DNA from: Annona cherimola
Taxonomy: Eukaryota; Streptophyta; Magnoliopsida; Magnoliales; Annonaceae
NCBI GenBank assembly: GCA_030490835.1
Contig: CM059973.1
Location: 63,120,008-63,184,007 of the forward strand
DNA: 64,000 nucleotides
Reading direction: 5' to 3'
Of the stretch, positions 1 to 12,168 are shown piece after piece. Position numbers and translations under genes: made by a program. The stretch's first letter is position 1. Every line of letters begins with the position of its first letter. The notes under the pieces were generated by a model. That model had not been told where the DNA came from, did no database searches, and was given only the letters and a program-made list of their open reading frames with translations.

Positions 1-394
1 GTCTTATGCTGAGACCATGATCCTAACTTGGTTTACTTCTTGATTGCTTATCTTTCTTCCTCTTGTGCTTTTAAATGTTGAGTAGCTCTCCTTATGAAGA
101 ACTTGGCTTTGATCTTCTTGATTCGGCTTGATCTTTGCAAAGCTTTTGAGCTGTTTGAGTCCTTGCATGATATATGCTTGTTCCTCGCTTAGTCTTGGAC
201 TCACTTGGTCTCCATAACTTGGGTGTTGCCTTATTTGAATAAGCTTGAAGATTTGCCTTGGCTTGATAGACTTGATTTGAACATTGAATATGAATCTTAG
301 CTTTGATCTTCAAGAATCTTAAGTTGTTTCTTTGTGAATGAACTTTTCATCTCATTTGGGTTTGAACAAGTTCAATATGATCCTTGGAATATGA
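1..394. other. No gene seen; CTT-rich spacer
   Basis: This stretch is rich in repeated CTTG/CTTGAT words and has no open frame with family resemblance. It runs without a visible break into the GTCGAC-rich block that follows and may belong to the same, probably LTR-derived, repeat. That origin is an inference. Confidence 0.3.
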
Positions 395-735
395 TTGAAA
401 CTTCAATCTTCAAGTCTAAAATCCTCAAGTCGAAGTTGGAGTCGACCTTGTCTGCGACTTGACCCAAGTCGCACCTGGAGTCGACTTCGTTTGCGACTTG
501 GGCAGCTTCGTGCCCCCAAAATCAACGCTGGACATTTTTTTCCGTTTGAAGTCGATGCTGGAGTCAACTTCGTCTGCGACTTGACTTCCCAAGTCGCAAG
601 TGGAGTCGACTTGACCTGCGACTTCACCTGTTGCCTTTTGGGATTCATTCTCAAGTCGATATTTGAGTCGACTTTGGGATCGACTTCACCCAAGTCGAAG
701 TCCAAGTCGACTTGGAGATCGACTTGACCTTTTTG
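395..735. repeat. GTCGAC-rich degenerate minisatellite with hairpins
   Basis: About 14 copies of AGTCGA/AGTCGC-type words lie within 340 bp. A loose unit of about 39 bp, starting TGGAGTCGACTTCG and ending CAAGTCGC, recurs near 437, 475, 559 and 601. Inside the units, GCGACTTG is followed a few bases later by its inverse CAAGTCGC, giving short perfect hairpins. Both strands stay open here (110 aa plus, 100 aa minus). The reason is repetition, not coding: neither frame has a recognisable domain. Confidence 0.6.
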
Positions 736-844
736 CTTTCCTTAAACATTTAGCAAACACATTAGTACCTTTTATATACTCAAATTAGCTCTTGTTAATC
801 ATCAAAACTCAAGATTTGGTCAATTTTTATTGTTTTAAACATTG

Positions 845-1480
845 TTTCCAACAGTTTTTGTTCTTTTTTTTTAAAAAAAAAAAAGAAAACGAAAAATGAA
901 AGAGGAAGGGGAAAGGATGTGCGGTGTTTTTTTTTTTAAAAAAAAACGAAAAATGAAAAGGAGAAGAAGGATAACGAGCAGAGAACGGGCAGATATTTGT
1001 AGTCTTCCGTTCTTTTGTTTTTTTTTTTTTTAAATGAAAAAAAATGAAAAGGAGAAAAAAATAACGAGCAGATGGGTTTTTGGCTCTCGTCGATTTTTTT
1101 TGAAAAACAAATGAAAAATGAAAACGTGCTAGTGCTGGTTTGTTTTTTTTTTTAAATGAAAAAAATGAAAAAGAGAAGGAGGATAACGAACAGAGAACGG
1201 GCAGATATTTCTTGTCTTCCGTTCTTTTGTTTTTTTCTTTTTTTGCAAGAAAAAAAAGACAACGAAATCTATGGAGAAAGGTGCTGGAATCCAAGCACTA
1301 AAAAAATTCTTCCCTTTTTTTTTTTGAATGTTGAGGACGGGCTGATGCTGTAATAGGCGAACTGGATATCTTTTTTTTCGTTGATATTTTTTTAAAAAAA
1401 TAACCGAAAAGATGGGAAGATGAGTTTCTAAGGAAAAAAAGAAAATGCTGATTTTGGGAGACTTTTTCACCGTGTCCAAT
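845..1480. repeat. Imperfect repeats separated by paired T-run/A-run tracts
   Basis: Homopolymer T runs followed by A runs recur near 865, 930, 1020, 1140, 1230 and 1320. A G/A-rich segment with the words AACGAGCAGAGAACGGGCAG and GTCTTCCGTTCTTTTG occurs at about 947-1030 and again, diverged, at about 1156-1240. Open frames on the minus strand are lysine/phenylalanine-rich low complexity, so I do not call genes. Confidence 0.5.
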
Positions 1481-1489
1481 AAGAGAAGA

Positions 1490-2205
1490 GTGTCCTCTTT
1501 TTATAGGTTTTTAGGTTTGAGAAATTGCAATTTGGTATTTTTTTATTATTTTGCACAATTTCCTGTTTTCTCTTTTTGCAAAGATATAATAAAAATGGAC
1601 CTTTTAGTAATTTTGTGAGTGGTTTTTGAAAACCACCCATAGGGCCCATGGTTTTGTTTGAGTAGTAAGTCGAATCTTTTTTGGCCATTGATTTTGTGTA
1701 TTTTGACCTTTTATTTATATCTTGATTATTACATGTTTTTCCTCAATTCTTGATAAAGCCCACATTTATTAATGTTCTTTGTTTATTTTAACGGTTCAGA
1801 TTTTTACTTAATGAGTTAGATTTATCGAATTTATTTAGCACTTGGAAATATTGTAAATTTCCCTCTTTCTTTGGTCAAATAGACTTTGACCATCAAAAAC
1901 CCCTTAAATATTAATTGTTTGTTTAATCCGAGCCGCTCATCTTGTTGATTCTGCTCCAATTGTCTTGATAAAGTATCTTCCATTTTATCTTAAATGCGAA
2001 TTGCCCGAGATCTGCCATATGGATTGGTGGCCGTTACTTCCTTAATGGGCTTGAAGTATTGAAGGCCCGTGAAGCCTACACAATATTGGGCTTGCAAAAT
2101 ATATGAGTCCACAAATCCATAAATGTGTATAATAGCAAGCCCATCTTGAAATTTTATCTTATATATTATTATTTTTTCTTTTACATTTTTGTGAAGTGTC
2201 AACAT
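1490..2205 (-). mobile_element. Possible LTR-like remnant with minus-strand TATA box
   Basis: A minus-strand CTATAAAAAGAG box lies at 1495-1506. Its sequence setting (a TATA box beside short stretches describing a transcribed leader) resembles the TATA-bearing stretches near 35824 and 57041. No pol or gag coding is present and neither edge is defined. The LTR call is an inference from resemblance among these three sites. Confidence 0.25.
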
Positions 2206-2211
2206 AAATAA

Positions 2212-2481
2212 CTGACATCAAGTACAGAGGGATGGTTACAGCTACAGTTTTGCGTGGAGAAATAATTGCCTATCTATAGATGTTTGAGTCGGTTTTGATT
2301 AGCCGAATTTTTCGACATGTTTACATATGCTAGCTTGTAAGAAATCTCCGCATATCATGCTGCCAACGCAGATCTCATGTTGCTGACGTTGCAATGCTAC
2401 TGCACGCATGAACCGCCTAGACTCCCTGCTGCCGACATGCCGCCATTTTAATCCAGATTTTTCTGGATTATTTTTTCAACA
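2212..2481 (-). mobile_element. Ty1/Copia 3' LTR, partial
   Basis: On the minus strand a polypurine tract (AGGGGGGG, about 2482-2489) is followed directly by TGTTGAAAA, the usual order of PPT and LTR start. The sequence then matches the solo LTR at 60368-60818: both begin TGTTGAAAA and both carry the words GTAGCTGTAACCAT and TGTCAGTTATTTAT. The match is lost near 2210, where the intact relative would need about 180 bp more, so this LTR is truncated or interrupted. Confidence 0.75.
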
Positions 2482-2873
2482 CCCCCCCTGAATTCAAAAA
2501 AAATTTATAATTCCAAGTTGTTCTTTGAATTTGTAAAAAATTCTCTGTTGGAATGACTTTAGTGGAGATATCCGCTAGCTACTCGTATGTTCTGCAAAAT
2601 AGTAGTTGAATTTTGCCATTTTCTACGAGCCCTGGAATGAAGCAATAACGAATATCGATATGCTTGGAACGACCGTGGAAGACTAGACTCTTAGTCATAG
2701 CAATGGATGACATATTGTCACAATAAATTATTGTAGAAAACTTTGCTTCACAGTGTAGGTCTTGTAGAACTCTTCTCAACCATATAGCTTCGCATGCTGC
2801 ACTTGTTGCTGCTACGTATTCTGCTTCCGTTATAGAAAGTGTCACTACATTTTGTTTCTTTACATCGAGAAAT
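2482..2873 (-). pseudogene. Ty1/Copia pol 3' end (RNase H domain), broken
   Basis: The minus strand encodes the C-terminal RNase H-like part of a Copia polyprotein. The conserved stretches TEAEYVAATSA, CDNMSSIAMTKS and HGRSKHIDIRYCF are in frame; the E of TEAEY and the D of CDN are catalytic-type positions of this domain. A stop follows FCRTYE at 2579, yet the typical tail continues past it (LADISTKV...) up to the PPT. Upstream, homology stops near 2873 in the KKQNVVTLS region, so integrase, reverse transcriptase and gag are missing. This is a dead 3' fragment. It joins the partial LTR at 2212-2481, which fixes the orientation. Confidence 0.85.
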
Positions 2874-2879
2874 AATCAT

Positions 2880-4995
2880 CCCCTTTTTCGCTTCTTAATA
2901 AACACAATCACCCCCTTTTTCTTCACAAATTCATTATATTCACACCATATCTCCCATACTCCAAATATTTCTCCATCATACACAATACATATATCCATAC
3001 AATTCATGCAAGTATAAAAAGAAATAATACTTCAAATATCTTCCATATGATACACAAAACTACATATATGCATACAAATGACACCAATATAAAAAAACAA
3101 ACTTCAGAGATTTCAAATAAAATTCTAGCACTTCTAGGGTCTAGTTTATTACCTCATACTTCAATTATACAAGAGCTCATAGAATTTTCCACTTTACTGC
3201 TCATCTTTCTAGTGAAGTCTCCATAGCTCTTGAATTCGTAATATTTTGCAACTATTTAATTAAAATGGTGAGTTCAAAGAACCCATTAAACAAGCACCAT
3301 TTAAAGGGAAAACTATGTGAACCCCCATAGAAATATCGTATATGCATGAAGATGAAATGCAATCACAACATGCATCATTCAATGACATAATTTTCTCTTT
3401 GGTATGTGACATTTATCAAGTGATCACTCACATATAAGTTGAACGTACTGACTAGGCATTGTCAAGGATGGACTACTTGTCAAATTACAACCTTGGTAAA
3501 GTCTTACATTCATTCGTATGCATGGATTTCCATTTACACAAATGGTCATATACATCTATGTCATGAAAGGAGTTTGCTCGACTAATCATAAATAAAAGAT
3601 TTCCCAGAAATCAAGTTCAAAAGCATATTTTAATGGCATAAATATATGTAAACATAAATGATAAAAATAGAGTAATGGCCATTTTCAAAGATTTTATTGT
3701 TTGTATAAAAATTTATTTAGAATACCTATGGAAAATGACTTGATTTGCTTATCTTTCTAAAGAAACATATAAAGAGTAATATGAACATTTGTTGTGAACA
3801 TTTTTTCTCAAAGTAAATGGCAGAATAGAAATTTTTATTATGACGAATCATTGAATTTGAAAAGCTTGCTTACCTTAGAATCTCAAGCTGTGTCTTCCAC
3901 TTTTTCATTTTCTTTTTCTATTAAAATTAACAATTTTGACTAAGCATTCACTTAAATACCTTATATTGCATCCTAATTCTAATGTCTAAGGATGCATTAA
4001 TTCAAAAGCTAATTTTAGCTTTCCTTTTTCAAAGAGAGTCTCCAAGACTCCTTTGATGGGAAAAAACATTTTCATTTGAACTCTTATTTTAATTATAATA
4101 TTATTTACCTTATATTAAAAATTACAAAGACCATTTAAGGGCATTTACTCCACTTACATTTCTTTCCATCCGTTAAATGCCAACTTAAATATATATGTTA
4201 GGCATTTTAAAACCTATTTAATCACTCTTATACTATGTGAATTGACTATTTAACAATTTTTACATAAAATTCTGACACCCGTACCCTACCCACACTTAGC
4301 ATAATACCTCCATAATTTTTTTCATTATATTTTTAACTCTCTAAACATCTTAAAATTTACCCATAAATAATATTTATGTCAAATACTCTAAAAGCTCCAC
4401 GTTTAACTCATGTTTTTGGGAATAACACATCCTAATAGCATTTGCAACTATTATATCATGGTTTGGAACAAGAAAATTCGGATATACCACTCTTAAATTT
4501 TTGATTTCATACATAGGCTTGATTTTAGCATTCCATTTTCATGATTCAGGTTCCAAATATCGTCCTATCATGAATTTATCAAAAGTCTCTTGGTTTTTCA
4601 TCTATATTTGAGGGTAAAAATCAAAACTCTACCCATTTTAACTCTCGAATTCCTAAACAACTAGATTTACTACTCGAATCCATGTATTTTACTTCCATAC
4701 ATGTTTATCTTAGGTATTTTAGCAAAATCTCCGTGTTTCTAACATGATTTTGGCAAAAATTGAAAAAAAATCAACAAAAAAACTCATTTTTTCCTTACCT
4801 CCAGCGACGTTCTCTCCCTTGCCTCCCTCTCCTCCTGCCTTTCTTCCTTCCTCCTCCTTCATCTTTCTCCTTCTTTTCTCTCTTCAATTTTTTTTTCCTA
4901 TTTCGGGATAGCTCTAATCGAGCTCTCCCTTCCTCTCCTTTCATTTGCTCGGTGCTCTGCGTGTAAATTTTTTTTCAATTTGGATGGGCCCTACA
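2880..4995 (-). mobile_element. LTR-like noncoding element, same family as 27891-30715
   Basis: Read on the minus strand, this interval follows the order of the insertion at 27891-30715: a purine-rich block (about 4960-4800), a splice-donor-like AGGTAAGG, a long AT-rich stretch, then shared words such as TCATTCAATGACAT (near 3375 here, near 30050 inverted). No coding domain is present. The Copia fragment abuts its 3' side near 2875. I infer a decayed LTR or LTR-only element; superfamily is not assignable. Confidence 0.45.
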
Positions 4996-5984
4996 TGTTC
5001 AAATGTTTAATTGTTTATAAAAAAAAATTCCAACTTTATATGATCGATACTCTATAATATAAAAGTATTGACAATTATTTTTTATATTAATTTTATTTCT
5101 TCAATTTGAAGTCTTACTTATTAAAGAACATTTCCTGTGCAATAAAGCTACATCGTAATTAACAATGCATTTCGCTCAAAATGGGCTCCATATGTACTTA
5201 AATGTATTAATACTTTATACAATCATTTATCCATATATAAATTTTATAACAAATGGTTTAAGTGTTAAAAAATTAACTTTAAAATTATTATTTATATCAA
5301 ACTATTTTATTACGCTGAATCTATACCATTTTCATATGAGGTCCATACAGATATCCAATTGGGATGAATATTGGTATGGTAATAGAATATATAATTCTAA
5401 ATACAATAGATGGAGTAGATTATAATTTTTTGATCATGTGGGACCCATTTCAAAGTAACCACCATAATTGTGGTGCAGTGAAGCTGCACTTGAATATTTC
5501 TCTACTTACAATTCAAAATTTTAATTTTATATTTTCTATTCATAAGTATGAAATTTATTTTTTACCAAATAGAAATAAAAAATTAATAAAAAAGCAATTA
5601 ATTTATATATGTATTTGGAAGTTATTAATGTGAAATATATATTAGCAAAAAAATTAATGATATCTACATTATTATAATATTTCAATGCATTGATAAAAGA
5701 TATCAGTTCCCTATATAATGATATCAGTTCCAATCAAATTATTAATTAGAAATAAAGTTTCATTTTAATCAAATATTTATAAAAATTTATTGAAAATTTT
5801 GATAAAGATAATAAGAAAATAGATTAACCTAAAGTTACTACCATTTTCTTACTTTAAATATTTTTAATTAGACATGCATATTAGCTAGAATGTCTCTATT
5901 ATTAGATAAATAATTGTTTATATGATTAGAACATTTTAATATGCTACTATTAAAATATCAGTTCTTATAAAAAAATTAATTAAA
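4996..5984. other. AT-rich spacer with degenerate satellite pieces
   Basis: No gene is visible. From about 5530 the sequence carries decayed relatives of the satellite that follows, including TTAGCTAGAATGTCT at about 5880 and AATTTATATATGTATTT near 5600, but the regular spacing seen later is absent. Confidence 0.4.
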
Positions 5985-8632
5985 AATTAAATTTCATATT
6001 TAATTTCTAAAAATTATGTTAGAAATAAAAAATAAAGGAAATTTTGATTAATTTATATCTGTATTTAAAATTTGTTAATTGGACATTTATATTAGCTAGA
6101 ATGTCTGAAGTACATAGATAAATAATTTCTAAATTATTGAAATATTTCAATGTCACGCCATAATGATATCAATTGTCCATCAAAATATTAGTTTGAATGC
6201 TATTGAAATGGATTTCTAACAAAAATCCATTCAACTTTTGAATAGCAAGATGGCTTAATTCATTGAAATTTAACCGTTAATTGTAGAATGCTATTAAATT
6301 GGGTTTTTAATAAGAAATCATTCAACTTTACCAGCTAAAGTGACTTTATTTGCTGAAAATTAATAACTAATGATATTTTACAATTAAACTTGCTGAATGC
6401 ATTTACATAATCTTTTGTTAATAAAATTTTAATAATAGAAATTAAAATAAAAATAAAAATTTTAACAATTTAATGATTGTTTACATTGATAGTGGTTATC
6501 ATTTTATTTTTAGTAACTACAAGTATGTTTTGTTACTAAATAAAATATTAATTAAAAATTAAATTTCATATTTATCGAATATAAACAAAAATTTCTGCAA
6601 ACCTTGATAAAAAAATGGAAAAAATTGATTAATTTATATATGTATTTAAAAATTGTTAATCGGACATGTATATTAGCTAGAATGTCTCATGCACATAGAT
6701 GATAATTTTCTTAATTATTGAAATATTTCAATGTCACGCAATAATGATATCAATTGCCCATCAAAATATTAGTTAGAATGCTATTAAATTGGATTTCCGA
6801 CAAGAAATCATTCAACTTTTGAATAGCAAGATGGCTTAATTCGTTGAAATTTAACCGTTAGTTGTAGAATGCTATTAAATTGAGTTTCTAATAAGAAATC
6901 ATTCAACCTTACCAGCTAAAATGACTTTATTTGTCAAAAATTAATAACTAATGATATTTTACAATTAAACTTGTTGAATGCATTTATATAATCTTTCATT
7001 AATAAAATTTTAATAAAAGAAATTAAAATTAAATAAAAATTTTAATAATTTAATGATTGTTTACATTGATAGTGGTTATCATTCTATTTTTAGTAACTAC
7101 AAGTATGTTTTGTTACTGAATAAAATATTAATTAAAAATTAAGTTTCATATTTATAAAATACAAACAAAAATTTCTGAAAATTTTGATAAAAATAAAAAA
7201 TGGAAATTTTGATTAATTTATATATGTATTTAAAAGTTGTTAATTGGACATGTATACTAGCTAGAATGTCTAAAGTACATAGGTAATAATTTTCTAAATT
7301 ATTGAAATATTTCAATGTCACGCCATAATGATATTAATTGCCCATCAAAACATTAGTTAGAATGTTATTGAATTGGATTTCCGAGAAGAAATTATTTAAC
7401 TTTTGAAGAGAAAGATGGCTTAATTCGTTGAAATTTAACCGTCAATTGTAGAATGCTATTAAATTGAGCTTATAATAAGAAATCATTCAACCTTACCAGC
7501 TAAAGTGACTTTATTTGTTGAAAATTAATAACTAATGATCTTTTACAATTAAACTTGTTGAATGCATTTATATAGTCTTTCGTTAATAAAATGTTAATAA
7601 TTTAATGATTGTTTACGTTGATGCTGGTTATCATTTTATTTTTCGCAACTACAAGTATGTTTTGTTACGAAATAAAATATTAATTAAAGATTAAGTTTCA
7701 TATTTATCAAATATAAACAAAAAGTTCTGAAATTTTTATAAAAATAAAAAATAATGGAAATTTCGATTAATTTATATATGTATTTAAAAGTTGTTAATTG
7801 CACATGTATATTAGCTAAAATGTCTGAAGTACATAGATAATAATTTTCTAGATTATTGAAATATTTCAATGTCACGCCATAATGATATTAATTGCCCATC
7901 AAAATATTAGTTAGAATGCTATTGAATTGGATTTCTGACATGAAATCATTCGACTTTTCAATAGAAAGATGGCTTAATTCGTTGAAATTTAACCCTTAAC
8001 TGTAGAATGCTTTTAAATTGGGTTTCTAATAAGAAACCATTCAACCTTACCAGCTAAAGTGACTTTATGTTGAAAATTTATAACTAATGGTATTTTACAA
8101 TTAAACTTGTTGAATGCTTTTATATAATCTTTCGTTAATAAATTTTAATAATAGAAATTAAAATATAAATAAAAATTTTAATAATATAATGATTGTTTCC
8201 GTTGATAGTGGTTATCATTTTATTTTAGCAACTACAAGTATGTTTTGTTACTAAATAAAATATGAATTCAAAATTAAGTTTCATATTTATCAAATATGAG
8301 CAAAAATTTCTGAAAAGTTTTGATAAAAATAAAAAATAATGGAAAATTTTATTAATTTATACATTTATTTAAAATTTGTTAATTGGACATGTGTATTAGC
8401 TAGAATGTTTGAAGTACATTGATAATAATTTTCTAAATTATTGAAATATTTCAATGTCACGCCATAATGATATTAATTGCCTATCAAAATATTAGTTAGA
8501 ATGCTATTGATTTGGATTTCTGATAAGAAATCATTCAACTTTTGAATGGCAAGACGGCTTAATTTGTTTAAATTTAACCGTTAATTGTAGAATGCTATTA
8601 AATTGGGTTTCTAATAAGAAATCATTCAACCT
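5985..8632. repeat. Tandem satellite, unit about 580 bp, about 4.6 copies
   Basis: The word TTAGCTAGAATGTCT (with small changes) recurs at about 6092, 6671, 7256, 7811 and 8395, giving spacings of 579, 585, 555 and 584 bp. GAATGCTATTAAATTG followed by TAATAAGAAATCATTCAAC recurs in register at about 6286, 6866, 7452, 8005 and 8589. Each unit holds a second, diverged copy of that last segment about 90-100 bp earlier, so the unit itself contains an older internal duplication. The array stops abruptly at the LINE fragment near 8633. Short minus-strand frames inside it repeat with the unit and are not genes. Confidence 0.85.
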
Positions 8633-9640
8633 TAAGAATTGCACCTCATGATCAATCAAAACTCATTAAAATTTTAAAATATCGTTCATTTCTAGAGAAG
8701 AAAGGGCTGAGATTCAAAAGATTACAAGAATTGAATATTGCAATTTTAGCGAAGCAAGCATGGCACCTCATGATCAGTCAAAACTCACTATACTAAAAGG
8801 TCCTTAGAGCAAGGTACTTTCCTTAAAATAATTTCTAAAATGATAAAGCTCGATCATCAGATTATTTCACACGGAAAATGATTTGTTTCTTTAGAAATAA
8901 TTAGGCTCCACCAAACCCCTCGCAAGTCCCTTCCTTTGGATTTTAATTACAATATCAGTGGTTGCATTTATTAATGGCCAAAACAAAAATTGAAAAGGGC
9001 GAAAGGCCGTCAGTTATGGAGTAAATTGTAGCATTGAGTTGCACCTCCAAAATGTCAAAATTGAGAGTGATTCCTTGTTAACAATCGGTTTTCTAAACTG
9101 TCTCCTTTTGCATGTGCTGCTGTCAGCGAATGAAGTAGCAGGTAGTTTCACAACATCGGCCTCTTTAAATGCTGAAGGTTGTAAAACATGGTGGGGATGC
9201 CCACACAACTTTCTTATAAATATTTTATTTTTGAACTTTTTTTGATCGCAAAAGATTCAACAAATTCTTCATAAAAAAAAGCTAAAAAAAGATGTGATAA
9301 GGATAGTATTAGAAGAGGCAAATGGAGTGAAATTCAAAAGGTGCCTATCCTAATGGTGGAGGAGGAAGACTTCATATATTGAAACCCAGAACGTGATGAA
9401 CACTTCAAGGTCAAATTAGCCTATTTAATGGCACTTGAGGAAAGTAATGAGACCGACGAGTACGGAAGCATACAGCTGGACACTATGGTATAAAAGAACC
9501 TCTAGAAACTTGAACTTCCCAAGAAGATTATGATATGTAGCTGGAGGCTTTTGATGGATTCATTCTCTACAAAATCTAATTTGGCCAAACGAGGAGCCAC
9601 TATATCAATTAGCTATTCACAGTGCCATTCGAGGAAGGAA
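8633..9640 (+). pseudogene. Scrambled LINE ORF2 3' fragments (LINE D)
   Basis: Three pieces of a LINE ORF2 C-terminus lie in the wrong order. At about 8690-8820 the frame matches the segment after the RT fingers (core LNIAILAKQAWHL). At about 9035-9215 it matches the end of an RNase H domain (KIESDSLL, then a WWG-C-P tail as in LINEs A and B). At about 9340-9610 it matches the zf-RVT region (PKKIMICSWRLL, then SNLAKRGA). In an intact element the RNase H tail comes last. Stops and frameshifts occur throughout. An 88-base AC-rich word, ATTGCACCTCATGATC, also occurs twice near 8640 and 8765. Confidence 0.6.
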
Positions 9641-10018
9641 TGGCTTTTTGGTTAATCAATCCTATTAGTATATATATACTTTCGTTAAACTTGAATTTTA
9701 ATTTCCAATTTAAAAATTATACACGCTTTTTAATATATGAAAAGAATTCTAGAATCTCCTCATATTTATTATTATTTTTATTGGATCTGGTATTATTATA
9801 TACTTAATAAATTAGCTATTTTAAATATTTTCTTGAAAATAATTTAATATATTTCGATTATGTAAGCCTCCAGTAAAATGATTGTCGATATTACAGTTAT
9901 AAAACATATGATGTATGATGTTAAATACGGTAATTAGGTTAAATCACAGAAATATTTTTGATAACTTATAGAAATAGTTAAAGGTTCTGATGATGAAATA
10001 TATGCTAAGTGTGCCTGA
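9641..10018. other. AT-rich spacer, no feature seen
   Basis: No frame with family resemblance, no tandem structure and no inverted ends were found in this interval. Confidence 0.4.
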
Positions 10019-11800
10019 CTATATGTAATAGACATAAATATTTAATAATATAATATAATTTGATTTATGAACATTAATGGCGAGGACAACGCGCTCTTTT
10101 TAAAGAACGCGGGAGCAGAGAGAAGGCACAGAAGGCAAGAAAATGATGCTGTCGAGTTGATATTTGAAGAAAACTTACGTGATTCTCAGATTTGTTCCAG
10201 TAAATCCCTCTGTAGGTACGCTAATTAGGTAAGTGGAAATTTTCATGCTTTATTGTTAAAGATTCAATAAGAATTTTAAGTTTTTATAATTCATCCACTT
10301 TTTTCCTAAACTCCATAGATTCGCTAGATTTTCGAAAAGAAAAGTATTATGCGAATCTATATTAAATAAGGAACCCAGATATGTGCTGAGAGGAAAATTC
10401 CGAATTCGTTTAGTCAGTTTTCACAATTGCTAAATGTTGACAGGGAGAGGTGAAAACGGAGCAGAGAGAAGGAAGAAGAATAATTGTAGCAATTTGACTT
10501 TTGATGGAAAATTTATAGAAAACTCCCATGAATTTATAATTTTGCAAAAATACCTATTTTGAAGAAATTATAGAAAAACCCAAATTTTGCTATAAAATTT
10601 GTAGGATATTATTAAAAGGATTATTACAAATAACCTCTTGGCCTGTGAAGGAATTTCATAAGAAAAGTTTTAGAAAAATTACAAAAAAGCCCCTTTCAAA
10701 TGAAATAGTTTGCAAAAATGTCTTATATTAGCTAGGAATTCACAGAATAAATATAAAAATATAATTTTCACTAAATAAAAATATGACATATGTTGGAGAG
10801 GTCATAAATGAGAATTTAAATAATATTTATAAAAAAATAATAAGGTGAAATAATGAACATATTATAATGAAATTAGGAAGAGAGACTTGAGGCTACTTCA
10901 AGGGATTAAAAAAGAAGTTTAAAGCCTTTTTAGAGGTAAGTAAATTTTTACCAAATCATAACTTAAAAAAAAAATATTGTGTTGAGTTTATGATTTGCTA
11001 TGAAGTGTGATTATTCACTAAGTTTGAAATTTTCTTTCAAGTTGGTTTATTTAAATATAAACATGATTATTTTAAAGTTTTCTTAATCATGTTAAGCAAT
11101 GAACCTAAGTGGTGCATTGATCATAATGCATGAGCATGATGTATATTTGGGTTTGCCACCAAGGAGTAAAAGTAGTATGGTAGTACCTGGGTAGCGACTT
11201 CAAGACTACCAAAGAAGACGAATTAGGTCACGAATGTATAACACGGCTGCATGAGAGCACAAATAGATAACAATACCTACAGTGTGAATGCATTATTTAA
11301 AATTGACATATGTGTGCACATGTATGAAGATGTTTTAAATTTTTCATTAACTAGAGTTTGTTGTGCATAAAAGATAATATAGATGTTGTCTTTGTTGTTG
11401 AAAAATCAAAATGATTGTAAAATGAATTTAGTAAAAATATATTTTTACTTACTGAACTTTTAGCTTATATAATTTTGTTTTCAGTGGAAACACATGGATA
11501 CGATGCTAAATTAGAGTCTCTATCAACATGGAAAAAAGGCGAATCTAGTAGAGCAAAAGACAAAGAAATTTAGATTTTTATTGAAATTATCTTATAATGC
11601 TTACTTGTTTTGATTATAGACATTGAATATGTATAATAACTCCATGATGAGCAAATTTAAGATGTAATAGTTAAAAAATTTTATGATTTTGCATCTTGGT
11701 ATCTATTTTTATATTGAGAGATTTTATTCATCATGATATTCTCAGCTTTGACACAGCAAACTACGTCTATAACACTCTGAGGGTGGGGTGTTACACTACA
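10019..11800 (+). mobile_element. Probable solo LTR with 5-bp target duplication
   Basis: The candidate runs from TGTAATAG at 10024 to GGTGTTACA ending at 11795, flanked by CTATA (10019-10023) and CTACA (11796-11800), four of five bases alike. Inside are a splice-donor-like GGTAAGTG near 10225 and the word CTTACTGAACTTTTAG near 11447 followed by TTTTCAGTGG, an order also found in the LTR-like elements ending at 26366 and 30715. There is no coding domain. Terminal match of the two ends (TGTAA/TTACA) is short, so the 5' edge is tentative. Confidence 0.45.
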
Positions 11801-11904
11801 TGTGCATGTGCACCATGGGGGCACCAAAATTAGATGAACTCACGACGTAAGCATCAATGACCATGAAACAAATTAACGAAACTCAATTCAGCATCTCTCG
11901 ATCT

Positions 11905-12168
11905 AACAGTGCGTTTGGTTAGGCTAAAAAATTATCAATCAAAAACTTTTTACTTTTCATAACTATCTTATTTTTAATTTTTTTTTTACATTTTTGTGAA
12001 CAAATTATCATACTTTTCCATCATTTTCGACAACTAACCTATTTATTTTAATTTTATTCTCTTTAACCTCATCATTATTCCAATCAAATCATATTATTAT
12101 TATTTTTTTTATTAATTTGACAACTTTACTCTAAAAACTTCTCGTACCCAAAGTGCCCTTAGAAATCA
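11905..12168. mobile_element. T-rich MITE, copy 1 of 4
   Basis: Ends read GTGCGTTTGGTTA on the left and, inverted, GGGCACTTTGGGTA on the right, typical of short nonautonomous DNA elements. The T-rich body with TTTTAATTTTATTCTCTTTA is shared with copies at about 24976-25240 (inverted), 58925-59150 and 59665-59930. Confidence 0.55.

Noticed and set aside
827..1479. 155-aa and 116-aa minus frames rich in Phe and Lys
   Set aside because: They come from T/A runs in imperfect repeats; no family resemblance.
7139..7875. Two nearly identical 60-63-aa minus frames
   Set aside because: They repeat with the 580-bp satellite unit; other units carry stops.
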